A stretch of DNA of 34,434 bases from UBA1413 sp964395045 (lineage in GTDB: Bacteria > Bacteroidota > Bacteroidia > Bacteroidales > Prolixibacteraceae): positions 1 to 34,434 of the forward strand of contig CAYNBE010000011.1 in the NCBI GenBank assembly GCA_964395045.1, read 5' to 3'. Positions 23,901 to 31,808 of the stretch are shown piece after piece. The position numbers and the translations under genes were made by a program. Numbering within the stretch: the stretch's first letter is position 1; every line of letters starts with the position of its first letter. The notes below the pieces were generated by a model. That model saw only the letters and a list, made by a program, of their open reading frames with translations, did not search any database and was not told where the DNA came from.

Positions 23901-24330
23901 ATTCTTCTTTTTCCCAGATCAGCTTCTTCCCGAAACCCAGCCGGTTATCTGTCATTTTCATATAAGAGATTTCTATCAGCCATAGCGAGGTATCCATCAG
24001 TGCGGCAAACGGAAACCTTTTCAGATATGCAAGCCTGACCGTCAGTTGTTCTTTTTCTACAGGACGTCGCATCACCCCCCTGAACTGAAGCCCCTGCACC
24101 TTGCCCACCACACTGGTCTCAAGGACAATTCCTCCTGCTACCTCAGGATTTTTTTCAGCATCTCCAACATGTTTCGTTGCATCTCCGGATGTGAAAACCA
24201 GCCAGTTTTTTTCCGGCATATATGTATAAAAACAATGGGCACACCAGGGGATTCCTTCCAAAGCAGTGGCAAGTGTCAGAACATGGTGCCTGCGTATAAA
24301 ATCAGTAATATGTTTTTCAGGAAGCGGCAT
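23899..24330 (-). CDS. Pyridoxamine 5'-phosphate oxidase-like, YhbP/UPF0306-family protein
   Basis: This 143-residue split-barrel FMN-binding-fold protein starts with HITDFIRRHHVLTLATALEG. It carries PWCAHCFYTYMPEKNWLVFTSG, a TKHVGDAEKNPEVAGGI segment, GKVQGLQFRGVMRR, and the ending MTDNRLGFGKKLIWEK. From memory of that family, this pattern resembles E. coli YhbP, including the terminal TDN-LGFGKK-IW. The molecular role of the family is not established. The ATG at 24330 is chosen because homology begins there; the frame is open to 24447 but that extension overlaps the divergent gene. It is divergent from osmC. Confidence 0.85.
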   Translation of the reverse strand: MPLPEKHITDFIRRHHVLTLATALEGIPWCAHCFYTYMPEKNWLVFTSGDATKHVGDAEKNPEVAGGIVLETSVVGKVQGLQFRGVMRRPVEKEQLTVRLAYLKRFPFAALMDTSLWLIEISYMKMTDNRLGFGKKLIWEKEE

Positions 24331-24362
24331 CTCAAATATTTTTAAAACTCCGAAATTAATGG

Positions 24363-24370
24363 TAAGTTTG
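24363..24370 (+). promoter_or_regulatory. Candidate -7 promoter element of the osmC-like gene
   Basis: TAAGTTTG matches TAnnTTTG exactly in the 61-bp divergent gap and predicts a leader of about 15 nt. No -33 TTTG is obvious. Confidence 0.45.
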
Positions 24371-24391
24371 AACAAACCAAAACCGAAGGGG

Positions 24392-24805
24392 ATGATCACG
24401 GCTAAAATAAAATATACAGGTGACTTAAGAACCGAATGTACGCACATTCAGTCGGGTGACAAAGTGATTACCGATGCTCCTGTGGACAACAGAGGGAGAG
24501 GGGAAGCCTTTTCACCGACCGATTTGCTCGCAACTTCCCTTGGAAGCTGCATCATGACCATCATGGGAATCAAAGCGCGGGACAATGGGATCATTCTGGA
24601 CGGCACGGAGGTCGAAATCACGAAAATCATGGCATCCGATCCCCGCCGTGTGGCAGAAGTGGTAGTCGAATTTTATTTTCCCCCCCGCGGTTATTCAACG
24701 GAAGAAAAACAACTGATTGAATCAGTTGCCGGAACCAGTCCGGTTCCCCTGAGCCTTCATCCTGAACTCAAACAAACCATCCGGTTTCATTGGCCTTTAG
24801 AATAA
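24392..24805 (+). CDS. OsmC-family protein with a single conserved cysteine
   Basis: This 137-residue OsmC/Ohr-fold protein starts MITAKIKYTGDLRTEC. It contains DAPVDNRGRGEAFSPTDLLA and then SLGSCIMTIMGIKARDNGI, with the peroxidatic-type Cys on the central helix. The C-terminal half has VVEFYFPPRGYSTEEKQLIE and ends TIRFHWPLE. The second cysteine of thiol-peroxidase OsmC/Ohr, usually in a CPV motif, is replaced by Ser (GTSPVPLSLH), so a two-cysteine peroxidase cycle is unlikely. By family it may reduce or sense hydroperoxides, or bind thiols. The ATG at 24392 is preferred over earlier in-frame starts because the TAnnTTTG element lies between them. Confidence 0.85.
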   Translation: MITAKIKYTGDLRTECTHIQSGDKVITDAPVDNRGRGEAFSPTDLLATSLGSCIMTIMGIKARDNGIILDGTEVEITKIMASDPRRVAEVVVEFYFPPRGYSTEEKQLIESVAGTSPVPLSLHPELKQTIRFHWPLE

Positions 24806-24836
24806 CCGGCTCTGGATCACAATCCTGGATACCGGA

Positions 24837-26774
24837 TTATTTCTTAATCAGTTTTGCCTTATAAACCCGGTTTCTGGTAATAGCTTTCAGGGTATAGATT
24901 CCTGGGTTCAACCAGGGTAAGGAAAGGAAGTTTCCTTCCACTTTGACTTTCTGCAAAAGTCGCCCCGAAAGATCGAAGATTTCAGCTTCTGCAGGAATTG
25001 AGCCATTCCCAGTAACTATCCGCCAATTTCCATCCGAAGGATTCGGAAAAACGAGGATATCCGAAACGGAATAGTTTTCCGGTGTCACACTGGATATCTT
25101 TTGAACCTTTCTGATGAGCCACAAATCGGGGTCAATGACAATTTCAGCCACTGTAAAAGGAATATCAAATTCAAATACCTGGTGATTGAAACGATGGCCA
25201 AGCCGGAGATCCATCGAGTCTTTTCTGCCGTAACTGAAAGCCCTGACCGGTACATCCATTTCAAAAAACGATACAGAGGGATGAGAAGTTGACTGTGATA
25301 AAACAATTTGTAGCCTGTTCTCAGCTATATTCCTGAAAATAGCAGAATAGACAGGGAATCCCTCCCCGTAGCACCAGTTATTAAAGAAATTGCCAAATGA
25401 TTTTCCGGAAGCCGACTCGAGGTGCCCGATCCAGTCTTGCGGTTTTACAAATCTGTATTTCAGCCGGCTGTCTGAGAAATAGTTCTTCATCGCCGTGAAA
25501 AATAGAGAATCACCTGTCAGCCAGCGAAGCATTCGAAGCAGATATCCACCTTTTGAATAGGACAACCTTCCACTGAAGATGCGGTTTATATCGGTTGTAT
25601 CTTCCGCAAATACCGAACCTCCGGGCTGAATCATTATATAATCCAGTTCGTTTTTCAGCCACGATCTGAATTCATTCGTTCTGAGTTTTTCAAATGCCAG
25701 TCCTTCCGCGAATGTGGCGAATCCTTCGTTAAGCCAGATATCATGCCATGACGATAGGGTGAGGCAATTCCCAAACCATGAATGTGAAAGCTCATGTGCA
25801 ATCAATTTAAAACCGAAATTCGTCATGAAACTCATAGTCTGGTGTTCCATCCCTCCGCCCCATCCAAACTGTGCATGGCCGTATTTTTCATCTGCAAAGG
25901 GATAAAGCCCGAAACAACTATTAAAAAGCTTCATGATGTCAAGGGTTACAGGAATTTGTAACCGGGCACTCTCAAGGTTTTCAGGATAGACATAATTTAC
26001 AACCGGAATAGTTTTCCCGTTTTCAAGAATCAGAGTATCGGTAAAAACCACATAGTTAGTGACAGCTACTCCGATCAGGTAAGTTGCAATCGGATAGCGG
26101 TGTTTCCAGTGCATGGTCCTTTTATTGTCAACGACTGTATCTGAAACCAGGACACCGTTTGCAGCAGTCCGGTATTCAGCCGGAGTGGTTACGATGATAT
26201 CGGTCGAATCGATTTTGTCGGAAAGGCTCAGCTTACAGGGCCACCATTCAGAAGCACCGTATGGCTCCGACAAAGTCCAGAGGATGGGTACCTGATTATG
26301 AAAGGAAGATGTAAATGATTCCATTCCGGTATCAGCAGGCACACCATGATAAAATACTGTAACGGAATCGACAGATTCTACTGATATTTTTTTAGGGAAT
26401 TGAATAACCAGTAAGTTCCCGCCATGTGAAAAATCTGCTTTGCCGGTACCATAAAGCACAGAATCTACGAAAAGATGGCCGGTTAGATCAAAGACAATCC
26501 GGTCGGTTTCGGTTGCCCTGACCTTGAACCGGGATGTGATTTTACCGGAAATAAAACGGACAGCAGGGTCGAGAAACCACTCCAGTTTTTGATAAATCAG
26601 ATCAGTTTCTGCAGATGAAGCCGGTTCAGCAAAAAAGGCTGGATTGAATTTTCCGAAACGGCCAGGCAGCATCTCCCTGGACGGAAACCGCATAACCTGT
26701 CCTTTAGCGAATAATGATAGGAGCAGGTATAATAAAAATAGAACCTGACTTTTCGGAAATCTGGACATTTTCAT
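24837..26774 (-). CDS. M1-family metallopeptidase with C-terminal T9SS type A sorting domain
   Basis: This secreted zinc aminopeptidase-like protein has 645 residues. A Sec signal (FPKSQVLFLLYLLLSLFAKG) is followed by an M1 N-terminal beta domain. The catalytic domain has GGGMEHQT (306-313), equivalent to the GAMEN exopeptidase motif. Zinc ligands are His327, His331 and Glu350 in HELSHSWFGN with an 18-residue spacer to NEGFATF, and the catalytic base is Glu328. The last ~75 residues are a T9SS sorting domain: VFPNPSDGNWRI, AEIFDLSGRLLQKV, LNPGIYTLKAI and a basic KAKLIKK end. It is therefore a probable client of the T9SS encoded in this window. The intrinsic terminator after the ROK gene ends just before its start codon, which leaves little room for a ribosome-binding site. 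Its stop codon converges on osmC with 31 bp between, holding only weak hairpins. Confidence 0.94.
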   Translation of the reverse strand: MKMSRFPKSQVLFLLYLLLSLFAKGQVMRFPSREMLPGRFGKFNPAFFAEPASSAETDLIYQKLEWFLDPAVRFISGKITSRFKVRATETDRIVFDLTGHLFVDSVLYGTGKADFSHGGNLLVIQFPKKISVESVDSVTVFYHGVPADTGMESFTSSFHNQVPILWTLSEPYGASEWWPCKLSLSDKIDSTDIIVTTPAEYRTAANGVLVSDTVVDNKRTMHWKHRYPIATYLIGVAVTNYVVFTDTLILENGKTIPVVNYVYPENLESARLQIPVTLDIMKLFNSCFGLYPFADEKYGHAQFGWGGGMEHQTMSFMTNFGFKLIAHELSHSWFGNCLTLSSWHDIWLNEGFATFAEGLAFEKLRTNEFRSWLKNELDYIMIQPGGSVFAEDTTDINRIFSGRLSYSKGGYLLRMLRWLTGDSLFFTAMKNYFSDSRLKYRFVKPQDWIGHLESASGKSFGNFFNNWCYGEGFPVYSAIFRNIAENRLQIVLSQSTSHPSVSFFEMDVPVRAFSYGRKDSMDLRLGHRFNHQVFEFDIPFTVAEIVIDPDLWLIRKVQKISSVTPENYSVSDILVFPNPSDGNWRIVTGNGSIPAEAEIFDLSGRLLQKVKVEGNFLSLPWLNPGIYTLKAITRNRVYKAKLIKK

Positions 26775-26776
26775 GA

Positions 26777-26802
26777 TAAAAAAAGCGCCAGAACGGCGCC
26801 TT
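26777..26802 (-). terminator. Intrinsic terminator after the ROK kinase gene, abutting the M1 start codon
   Basis: On the minus strand GGCGCC-GTTCT-GGCGC forms a GC-rich stem with flanking A-T pairs, followed by seven T. The tract ends at 26778, only 4 nt before the ATG of the M1 peptidase at 26774. It lies 4 nt past the ROK stop. Confidence 0.7.
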
Positions 26803-26805
26803 ATC

Positions 26806-27792
26806 TTATTTTTTTAGCTCCTGCCAGACCAGGGCACTGGCACCTACAATGGCAGCATCGCCCGGTTTTAGCTGGCTGGGAAGAACTTTAATCTTATTCT
26901 TGAAGATCGGAAGCAAATGTTTTTCCAGGCTTTCGATCGTAGGTTTGAAAATAAGGTCGCCTGCTGCTGTAGGCCCTCCGAACAGGAAGATGGCTTCGGG
27001 ACTGAGATGGTGGACCGTATCGGCCAGCCCCTGTCCCAGGTAAGCCCCCGTTTTTTCAAAAACCATATTTGCAATCCGGTCTCCGGCAACGGCAGCTTCA
27101 TAGATCATCTTCGAATCAAGTTCATTGAACGTCTTGTTAGCGAGAAGGCTTTCGGTAGCGTTGTATTGTACCATCAATTCAAAGGCAGTCCGTTTCATCC
27201 CGGGTGCAGAGCAATATGCTTCCAAATGGCCCAGGGAACCGCAACCGCAAAGCCGTCCTCCGGGGATCAGGGTTGTATGGCCGCATTCACCTGCAAAACC
27301 GTCGTGCCCGTAAACCAGGTCGCCGTTTACCACCACCCCGCTGCCGACACCGGTACCAAGGGTGTACATGACGAAGTTCTTCATTTCACGTGCCCCTCCA
27401 TATATCATTTCCCCGATGGCCGCCGCATTGGCATCGTTTGTAAGAGCCAGGGCAGGTAATTCCGGAAAATGGAACCGCATCAGTTTCACGAAATGCAAAA
27501 CTCCTTTAAAAGAAAGATTGGGTGCATACTCAATCGTTCCATTGTAATAATTACCGTTGGGTGCCCCGATCCCGATTCCCAGCACTTCAAGGTTTTCGTT
27601 CAGCAACCTTGCTGACGAAATCTGGGTTTTGATTGCAGAAGCCAGATCTTCGATAAATCTTTCAAAATCTCCGTGTGTGGCCGTGTGAATATTGTCCTTG
27701 ATCATGACGTTTCCCTCAGGGTCAACCACGCCGATAGCCGTGTTGGTTCCTCCGACATCTACTCCTATTGCGACTTTCTTGGTAATAGCCAT
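26806..27792 (-). CDS. ROK-family sugar kinase (glucokinase-like)
   Basis: This 328-residue cytoplasmic kinase probably phosphorylates glucose or a related hexose. ATP loop DVGGTN lies at 12-17, the catalytic base is in LTNDANAA (Asp120), and the MYTLGTGVGSGVV loop follows. Zinc-site residues are His172 in GFAGECGH, Cys182 and Cys184 in RLCGCG, and His189 where most ROK proteins have a third Cys (GSLGHLE). The site is therefore HCCH-like rather than HCCC. GGPTAAGDL near the C-terminus and GASALVWQEL at the end are typical. It lies 28 nt downstream of the FHS sugar porter and probably shares its transcript, so uptake and phosphorylation would be coupled. Confidence 0.93.
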   Translation of the reverse strand: MAITKKVAIGVDVGGTNTAIGVVDPEGNVMIKDNIHTATHGDFERFIEDLASAIKTQISSARLLNENLEVLGIGIGAPNGNYYNGTIEYAPNLSFKGVLHFVKLMRFHFPELPALALTNDANAAAIGEMIYGGAREMKNFVMYTLGTGVGSGVVVNGDLVYGHDGFAGECGHTTLIPGGRLCGCGSLGHLEAYCSAPGMKRTAFELMVQYNATESLLANKTFNELDSKMIYEAAVAGDRIANMVFEKTGAYLGQGLADTVHHLSPEAIFLFGGPTAAGDLIFKPTIESLEKHLLPIFKNKIKVLPSQLKPGDAAIVGASALVWQELKK

Positions 27793-27820
27793 TGCATTCT
27801 TAATTATTATACATGAAACA

Positions 27821-29215
27821 TTATAAAGTTTTTCGCCTGATTGCGTATCCCTTCAAAGCAAAGAAGGTAATATAAATATAGCAAATAACCGAAACCAGCA
27901 GGGCCACACGAGCAGTTGCTGCATCAGTAGCCCAGCCCATCAGCAACGGTACGATGGCGCCACCACAAATGAGTGTATTGATAATCCCAGACGCAAGAGG
28001 CATCTCAGAAGGATCAAGGTCGTTCACACCCAGTGAGAAAATGTTGGGGAACATGATGGAGTTGAAAAATCCGATGGAAAGGAGACACCACATTCCAATC
28101 CCTGCCGGTAATATCATGGCGGCCAATACCAGCAAAATATTCACCGTCCCGAAAATCCCGAGAGCTACATTGGCTTTTCCTTTTCCCAGCAGCATCAGGA
28201 GGAAGTTGAGTATTGCAATCCCGAGAAAAATAAATCCGTTCGAAATTCTTGATTGGAATACAAAATGTCCGTCCTGGATGTTTGCCGAGGTGATGAACCA
28301 TCCCACAAAAAAGGCAAATACCATTACCACCGCCGAGTAAATGTATTTTTTATTCGACGGGAGCGTTCCCAGCAAAATGGAACCAAAAAACCGGCCGATC
28401 ATGGCTCCGCCCCAGTATATAGCAGAAAGCCTGATGGCTTCATCGGCAAAGCGTCCGCTCTCTTTCAGATAAGGGGCAATTTGCGAGGCAGTTCCTACCT
28501 CAGCCCCGACATAACAAAAAATACCCACGGCTCCCAGCCAAACCTGTGGTTTTCTGAATACCGAGGTGGAGGAAATGGTTGTATCACCCTTTATTTCTGG
28601 AAGTTTAATAAAAACAATTGCAATTGCAATGAGAAGTACGATTGATCCGATGACAACAAAAGGCATCTGAACGAATTTCGCTGCATCGGCCGGAGTGGCT
28701 CCCTTGTTGATAGCAAGGACAGCAGGTGCCAAAACCAGGACTCCGGCGAGAAAAGGAGCAATGGTTGTTGCCACACTGTTCAAAGCCTGGACCAGGTTCA
28801 ATCTCGCAGGTGCTGTTTCCTGGGGCCCCAGGATGGCCACATAAGGATTGGCTGCGGTCTGCAAAAAAACCACACCGGTCGCCATCACAAATACGGCAAG
28901 CAAAAATAAAGCGTACGAATGTGCCGAAACAGCAGGAAAAAACATATAGCTCCCGACTGAAACCAGTGCGAGCCCGGTGATCACCCCGTTCTTATAACCG
29001 ATCTTCTTAATGATGTAACCACACAGGAAACTGAATACTGCATATGCAATGAAAAAAGCAAAATTCACCAGTTGCGCAGCAAAATTCGAAAGATCAAAGG
29101 CCAGCTGGACCTGATCTTTCATGGCAATGTTGAAATTGGTGATGAACCCGAAAATAAAAAAGATGGATGCCATAAACGACATTCCCAGTTGCAGGTTGTT
29201 GTTCTTCTTTTCCAT
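27821..29215 (-). CDS. FHS-family (FucP/GluP-type) sugar:proton MFS transporter
   Basis: This 464-residue inner-membrane symporter has about 12 predicted helices. The N-terminus has the FHS-like SFMASIFFIFGFITNFNIAM, followed by an amphipathic DQVQLAFDLS segment. A later LQTAANPYVAILGPQETAPARLNLVQALNS is the most diagnostic FucP/GluP signature. The second half contains IYWGGAMIGRFFGSILLG, FFNSIMFPNIFSLGV, and a polar exit GGAIVPLLMGWATD. I chose the ATG at 29215 because the family N-terminus starts with the short polar MEKKNNNLQLG; the frame is open to 29332 but that would run through the promoter. It imports a neutral monosaccharide such as glucose, galactose or fucose; which one is not decidable here. 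It is the first gene of the porter-kinase transcript. Confidence 0.93.
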   Translation of the reverse strand: MEKKNNNLQLGMSFMASIFFIFGFITNFNIAMKDQVQLAFDLSNFAAQLVNFAFFIAYAVFSFLCGYIIKKIGYKNGVITGLALVSVGSYMFFPAVSAHSYALFLLAVFVMATGVVFLQTAANPYVAILGPQETAPARLNLVQALNSVATTIAPFLAGVLVLAPAVLAINKGATPADAAKFVQMPFVVIGSIVLLIAIAIVFIKLPEIKGDTTISSTSVFRKPQVWLGAVGIFCYVGAEVGTASQIAPYLKESGRFADEAIRLSAIYWGGAMIGRFFGSILLGTLPSNKKYIYSAVVMVFAFFVGWFITSANIQDGHFVFQSRISNGFIFLGIAILNFLLMLLGKGKANVALGIFGTVNILLVLAAMILPAGIGMWCLLSIGFFNSIMFPNIFSLGVNDLDPSEMPLASGIINTLICGGAIVPLLMGWATDAATARVALLVSVICYIYITFFALKGYAIRRKTL

Positions 29216-29257
29216 TATTTGATTTATTATGAATTGTTTTGCAATGAATGCTCTTTC

Positions 29258-29308
29258 ACCGGTCAACAAATTTAAAAATAAAAGTATTGTCAGCAATTGT
29301 AAACCGGT
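29258..29308. promoter_or_regulatory. Paired ACCGGT sites flanking the sugar porter promoter, candidate operator
   Basis: The self-complementary hexamer ACCGGT occurs at 29258-29263 and 29303-29308, 45 bp apart. One copy lies at the predicted transcription start and the other just beyond the -33 element. That is a typical arrangement for a repressor pair or loop. No regulator gene is present in the window to match it. Confidence 0.35.
29267..29297 (-). promoter_or_regulatory. Promoter of the sugar porter-ROK kinase operon
   Basis: On the minus strand an ATTG (29297-29294) precedes TAAATTTG (29274-29267) with 19 bp between. This matches the Bacteroidota -33 TTTG / -7 TAnnTTTG arrangement with one mismatch in the first box. 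The start site would lie near 29260, about 45 nt before the ATG. Confidence 0.6.
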
Positions 29309-29481
29309 TATCAGTGATTTTTTTATTTTCACCAGGGAAAATCTTGGATGCCCAGGAGATAAGAAAGATCATGGTTGTTGAAGACTTGTGTTTTGCAAAA
29401 TTGAAGAAGGTTGAGGTAGCTAATCAAATGTGAATAAGAAGTTTTACGACGAAAACAGACTCAATATAAAAAATACAAGGA

Positions 29482-31791
29482 ATGAAGGTAGTTGTCTTTT
29501 ATATGCTAATATTTTTCGTCTTTTTTTCGGGTTGCTCAAAAACAAAAGTGATAAAAACCGAAAAGGGGATGATGATTGAATTGCCGGATGGGAAAATGGG
29601 GAAACAGGGGAAACACGGAAAAAAATTGGCGATTGATGTGATTTCCCCGGAGATAATTAAAATTGCCATTTCAACCATTGATTCGGGTTTGAATGCCCCC
29701 AGTCTGGTTGTAACTGAAAATTCCGGGTTAAATGTATCTTTTTTGGTGGTTGAAAAACCTGGCCGGGCTGAACTATCAACCGACAGCTTGCTGGTTACGA
29801 CAGAACTCCCTTCGGGAAAGATCAGTTTTCACGACCGGAGAAACCGGCTTTTGTTGTCGGCAACCAGAAGCGAAATCCTTCCTTTTGAAGACGAAACCGT
29901 GGGAAAACAAACCCATGTTGTGCAGCATTTTAACTGGCAGCCGGGAGAGGCGCTTTACGGAGTGGGGCAACACCGGCACGGACAACTTAACCTGCGGGGG
30001 TTGAAAATAGAATTGGTGCAAGAGAATATCGAAGTAGCCGTTCCGTTTTTGCTGTCGACCAACGGGTACGGGCTGTTGTGGGACAATTATTCCCGGACAG
30101 TATTTAACGACTCTGCTGACAGTTCTTATTTTTGGTCTGATATCGGCGATAAAATTCAGTATTATTTCATAAAAGGGAAAAACTTCGATGAACTGGTTGC
30201 CCGCAACCGTGAACTGACCGGCGAAGCCCCGATGTACCCGCGATGGGCATTGGGGTACATGCAAAGCCGCAACCGTTACCGTTCCGAAACCGAACTGATG
30301 GGCGTGGTGAAGAAGCAACGCGAACTGAAAATCCCGATCGACGTGATAATTCTTGATTATTACCACTGGGGAAATCACGGGTTTGGCTCGTTCGTGTTCG
30401 ATGAAAAGGATTTTCCGAATCCGGAACAAATGATAAAAACCCTGCACGAAAAATACAGCTGCAAATTGCTGGTTTCGGCCTGGCCTTCGTTTACACCCAA
30501 AACAAAAAACTGGGAATTGATGAACGAGAAAGGGTATTTGCTCGATGTGATGGCTTCTTTCAATTCGCAGGTATACGATGCTTACAACCCGGCTGCCGGA
30601 AAATTGTATTACGACTTGTTGAAAGTAGCCTACCTGGTAAAAGGGGTCGATGGCTGGTGGTTCGATGCTACCGAACCCGAAAACAGAAACGCGTTGTATA
30701 AAAGCAGGTGTTACCTCGGAGATGCTGCCCGATACCTGAATGTCTATTCGTATTTCGACATGAAAAACGTTTACGAAAATCAGCTGAAGGACATTGATAA
30801 ACGGATATTTATACTGACCCGTTCGGGCTTCATCGGACAGCAGAAATTCGGAACCACCGTTTGGTCAGGCGACATTGAAACCAATTTTGCCGAGTTGAAA
30901 AAACAAATTCCTGCCGGTTTGAATTTTTGCATGTCAGGAATACCTTACTGGACGACCGACATAGGCGGTTACAAAGGCGGCAACCCTGCTGACCCTGCCT
31001 ACCAAGAAGTGTTTACCCGCTGGTTTCAGTATGGCGCTTTTTGTCCGGTTTTCCGCGCCCATGGGAGGCGTTATCCCAGCGACCGCACCGGCCCCAACGA
31101 AATGTGGTCGTTTGGCGCCGAAAAGCAAAAGATACTGACCGACTATATCAATTTGCGCTACCGCTTGCTGCCCTACATTTATTCGCTTTCGGAACAGGTA
31201 GCTGCCGACGGGTTTACCATTATGCGCGGTCTGCCGTTCGATTTTGCGAACGACCCCAAAGTTTACAACATTACTGATCAGTTTATGTTCGGAAAAGATT
31301 TTTTGGTATGCCCGGTAACCGAAGCGGGCGCTACCAGCCGTTTGGTTTATCTTCCAAAAGGATGTCGCTGGTTCGATTTCCGCACAGGAAAAGAGTTCGA
31401 AGGTGGACAGGAAATTACAGCAAACGCTCCGATTGAAACCATGCCTCTATTTGTTAAAGCTGGTTCCATTATACCAATGGGCCCGGTTGTTCAGTACAGT
31501 ACCGAAAAACCGGCTGACCCGATTGAATTGCGGGTATATCCGGGCGCTGATGCCACTTTTACCCTTTATGAAGATGAAAACGACAATTTTAACTACCGGA
31601 ACGGGCAGTACCAGAAAATTACATTCAGGTACAACGATTCGGAAAAAACGCTGACGATTTCCCGGCCCGAAGGCACCTTCCCCGGTAGCCTTAACCGGCG
31701 GACATTCCATGTTATGAAAGTCGGAGAAGGAAACGGAATGAAGCCGCAAATAGTTGATTACTCGGGGGAAGAAACGGTTGTTAAACTATAA
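29482..31791 (+). CDS. GH31 family glycoside hydrolase lipoprotein, probable alpha-xylosidase
   Basis: This 769-residue lipoprotein is targeted to the periplasm or outer membrane, with a signal ending in lipobox FSGC. The N-terminal GH31 beta-sandwich (about residues 45-250) includes GEALYGVGQHRHGQLNLRG. The TIM barrel has IPIDVIILDYYHWG, the nucleophile Asp395 in DGWWFDATEPE, and the acid/base Asp464 in TVWSGDIETNF. Further blocks are PYWTTDIGGYKGG and FRAHGRRYPSDR, then the proximal and distal beta-sandwich domains. The WWFDATEPE sequence resembles GH31 alpha-xylosidases more than starch-type alpha-glucosidases. There is no PA14 insert, unlike some xyloglucan enzymes. It is divergent from the sugar porter and 17 nt upstream of the GH3 gene. 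No exact TAnnTTTG element was found upstream. Leu codons favour TTG more than in neighbouring loci. Confidence 0.93.
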   Translation: MKVVVFYMLIFFVFFSGCSKTKVIKTEKGMMIELPDGKMGKQGKHGKKLAIDVISPEIIKIAISTIDSGLNAPSLVVTENSGLNVSFLVVEKPGRAELSTDSLLVTTELPSGKISFHDRRNRLLLSATRSEILPFEDETVGKQTHVVQHFNWQPGEALYGVGQHRHGQLNLRGLKIELVQENIEVAVPFLLSTNGYGLLWDNYSRTVFNDSADSSYFWSDIGDKIQYYFIKGKNFDELVARNRELTGEAPMYPRWALGYMQSRNRYRSETELMGVVKKQRELKIPIDVIILDYYHWGNHGFGSFVFDEKDFPNPEQMIKTLHEKYSCKLLVSAWPSFTPKTKNWELMNEKGYLLDVMASFNSQVYDAYNPAAGKLYYDLLKVAYLVKGVDGWWFDATEPENRNALYKSRCYLGDAARYLNVYSYFDMKNVYENQLKDIDKRIFILTRSGFIGQQKFGTTVWSGDIETNFAELKKQIPAGLNFCMSGIPYWTTDIGGYKGGNPADPAYQEVFTRWFQYGAFCPVFRAHGRRYPSDRTGPNEMWSFGAEKQKILTDYINLRYRLLPYIYSLSEQVAADGFTIMRGLPFDFANDPKVYNITDQFMFGKDFLVCPVTEAGATSRLVYLPKGCRWFDFRTGKEFEGGQEITANAPIETMPLFVKAGSIIPMGPVVQYSTEKPADPIELRVYPGADATFTLYEDENDNFNYRNGQYQKITFRYNDSEKTLTISRPEGTFPGSLNRRTFHVMKVGEGNGMKPQIVDYSGEETVVKL

Positions 31792-31808
31792 ATTTTGGAG
31801 ATAAACAA

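Noticed and set aside
29216..29332. An N-terminal extension of the sugar porter
   Set aside because: The open frame continues upstream but runs through the best promoter in the window, and the extra residues do not resemble the FHS N-terminus.
29776..30447. A 223-residue minus-strand open frame
   Set aside because: It is antisense to the GH31 gene, whose conserved blocks cover the same region, and shows no domain signature.
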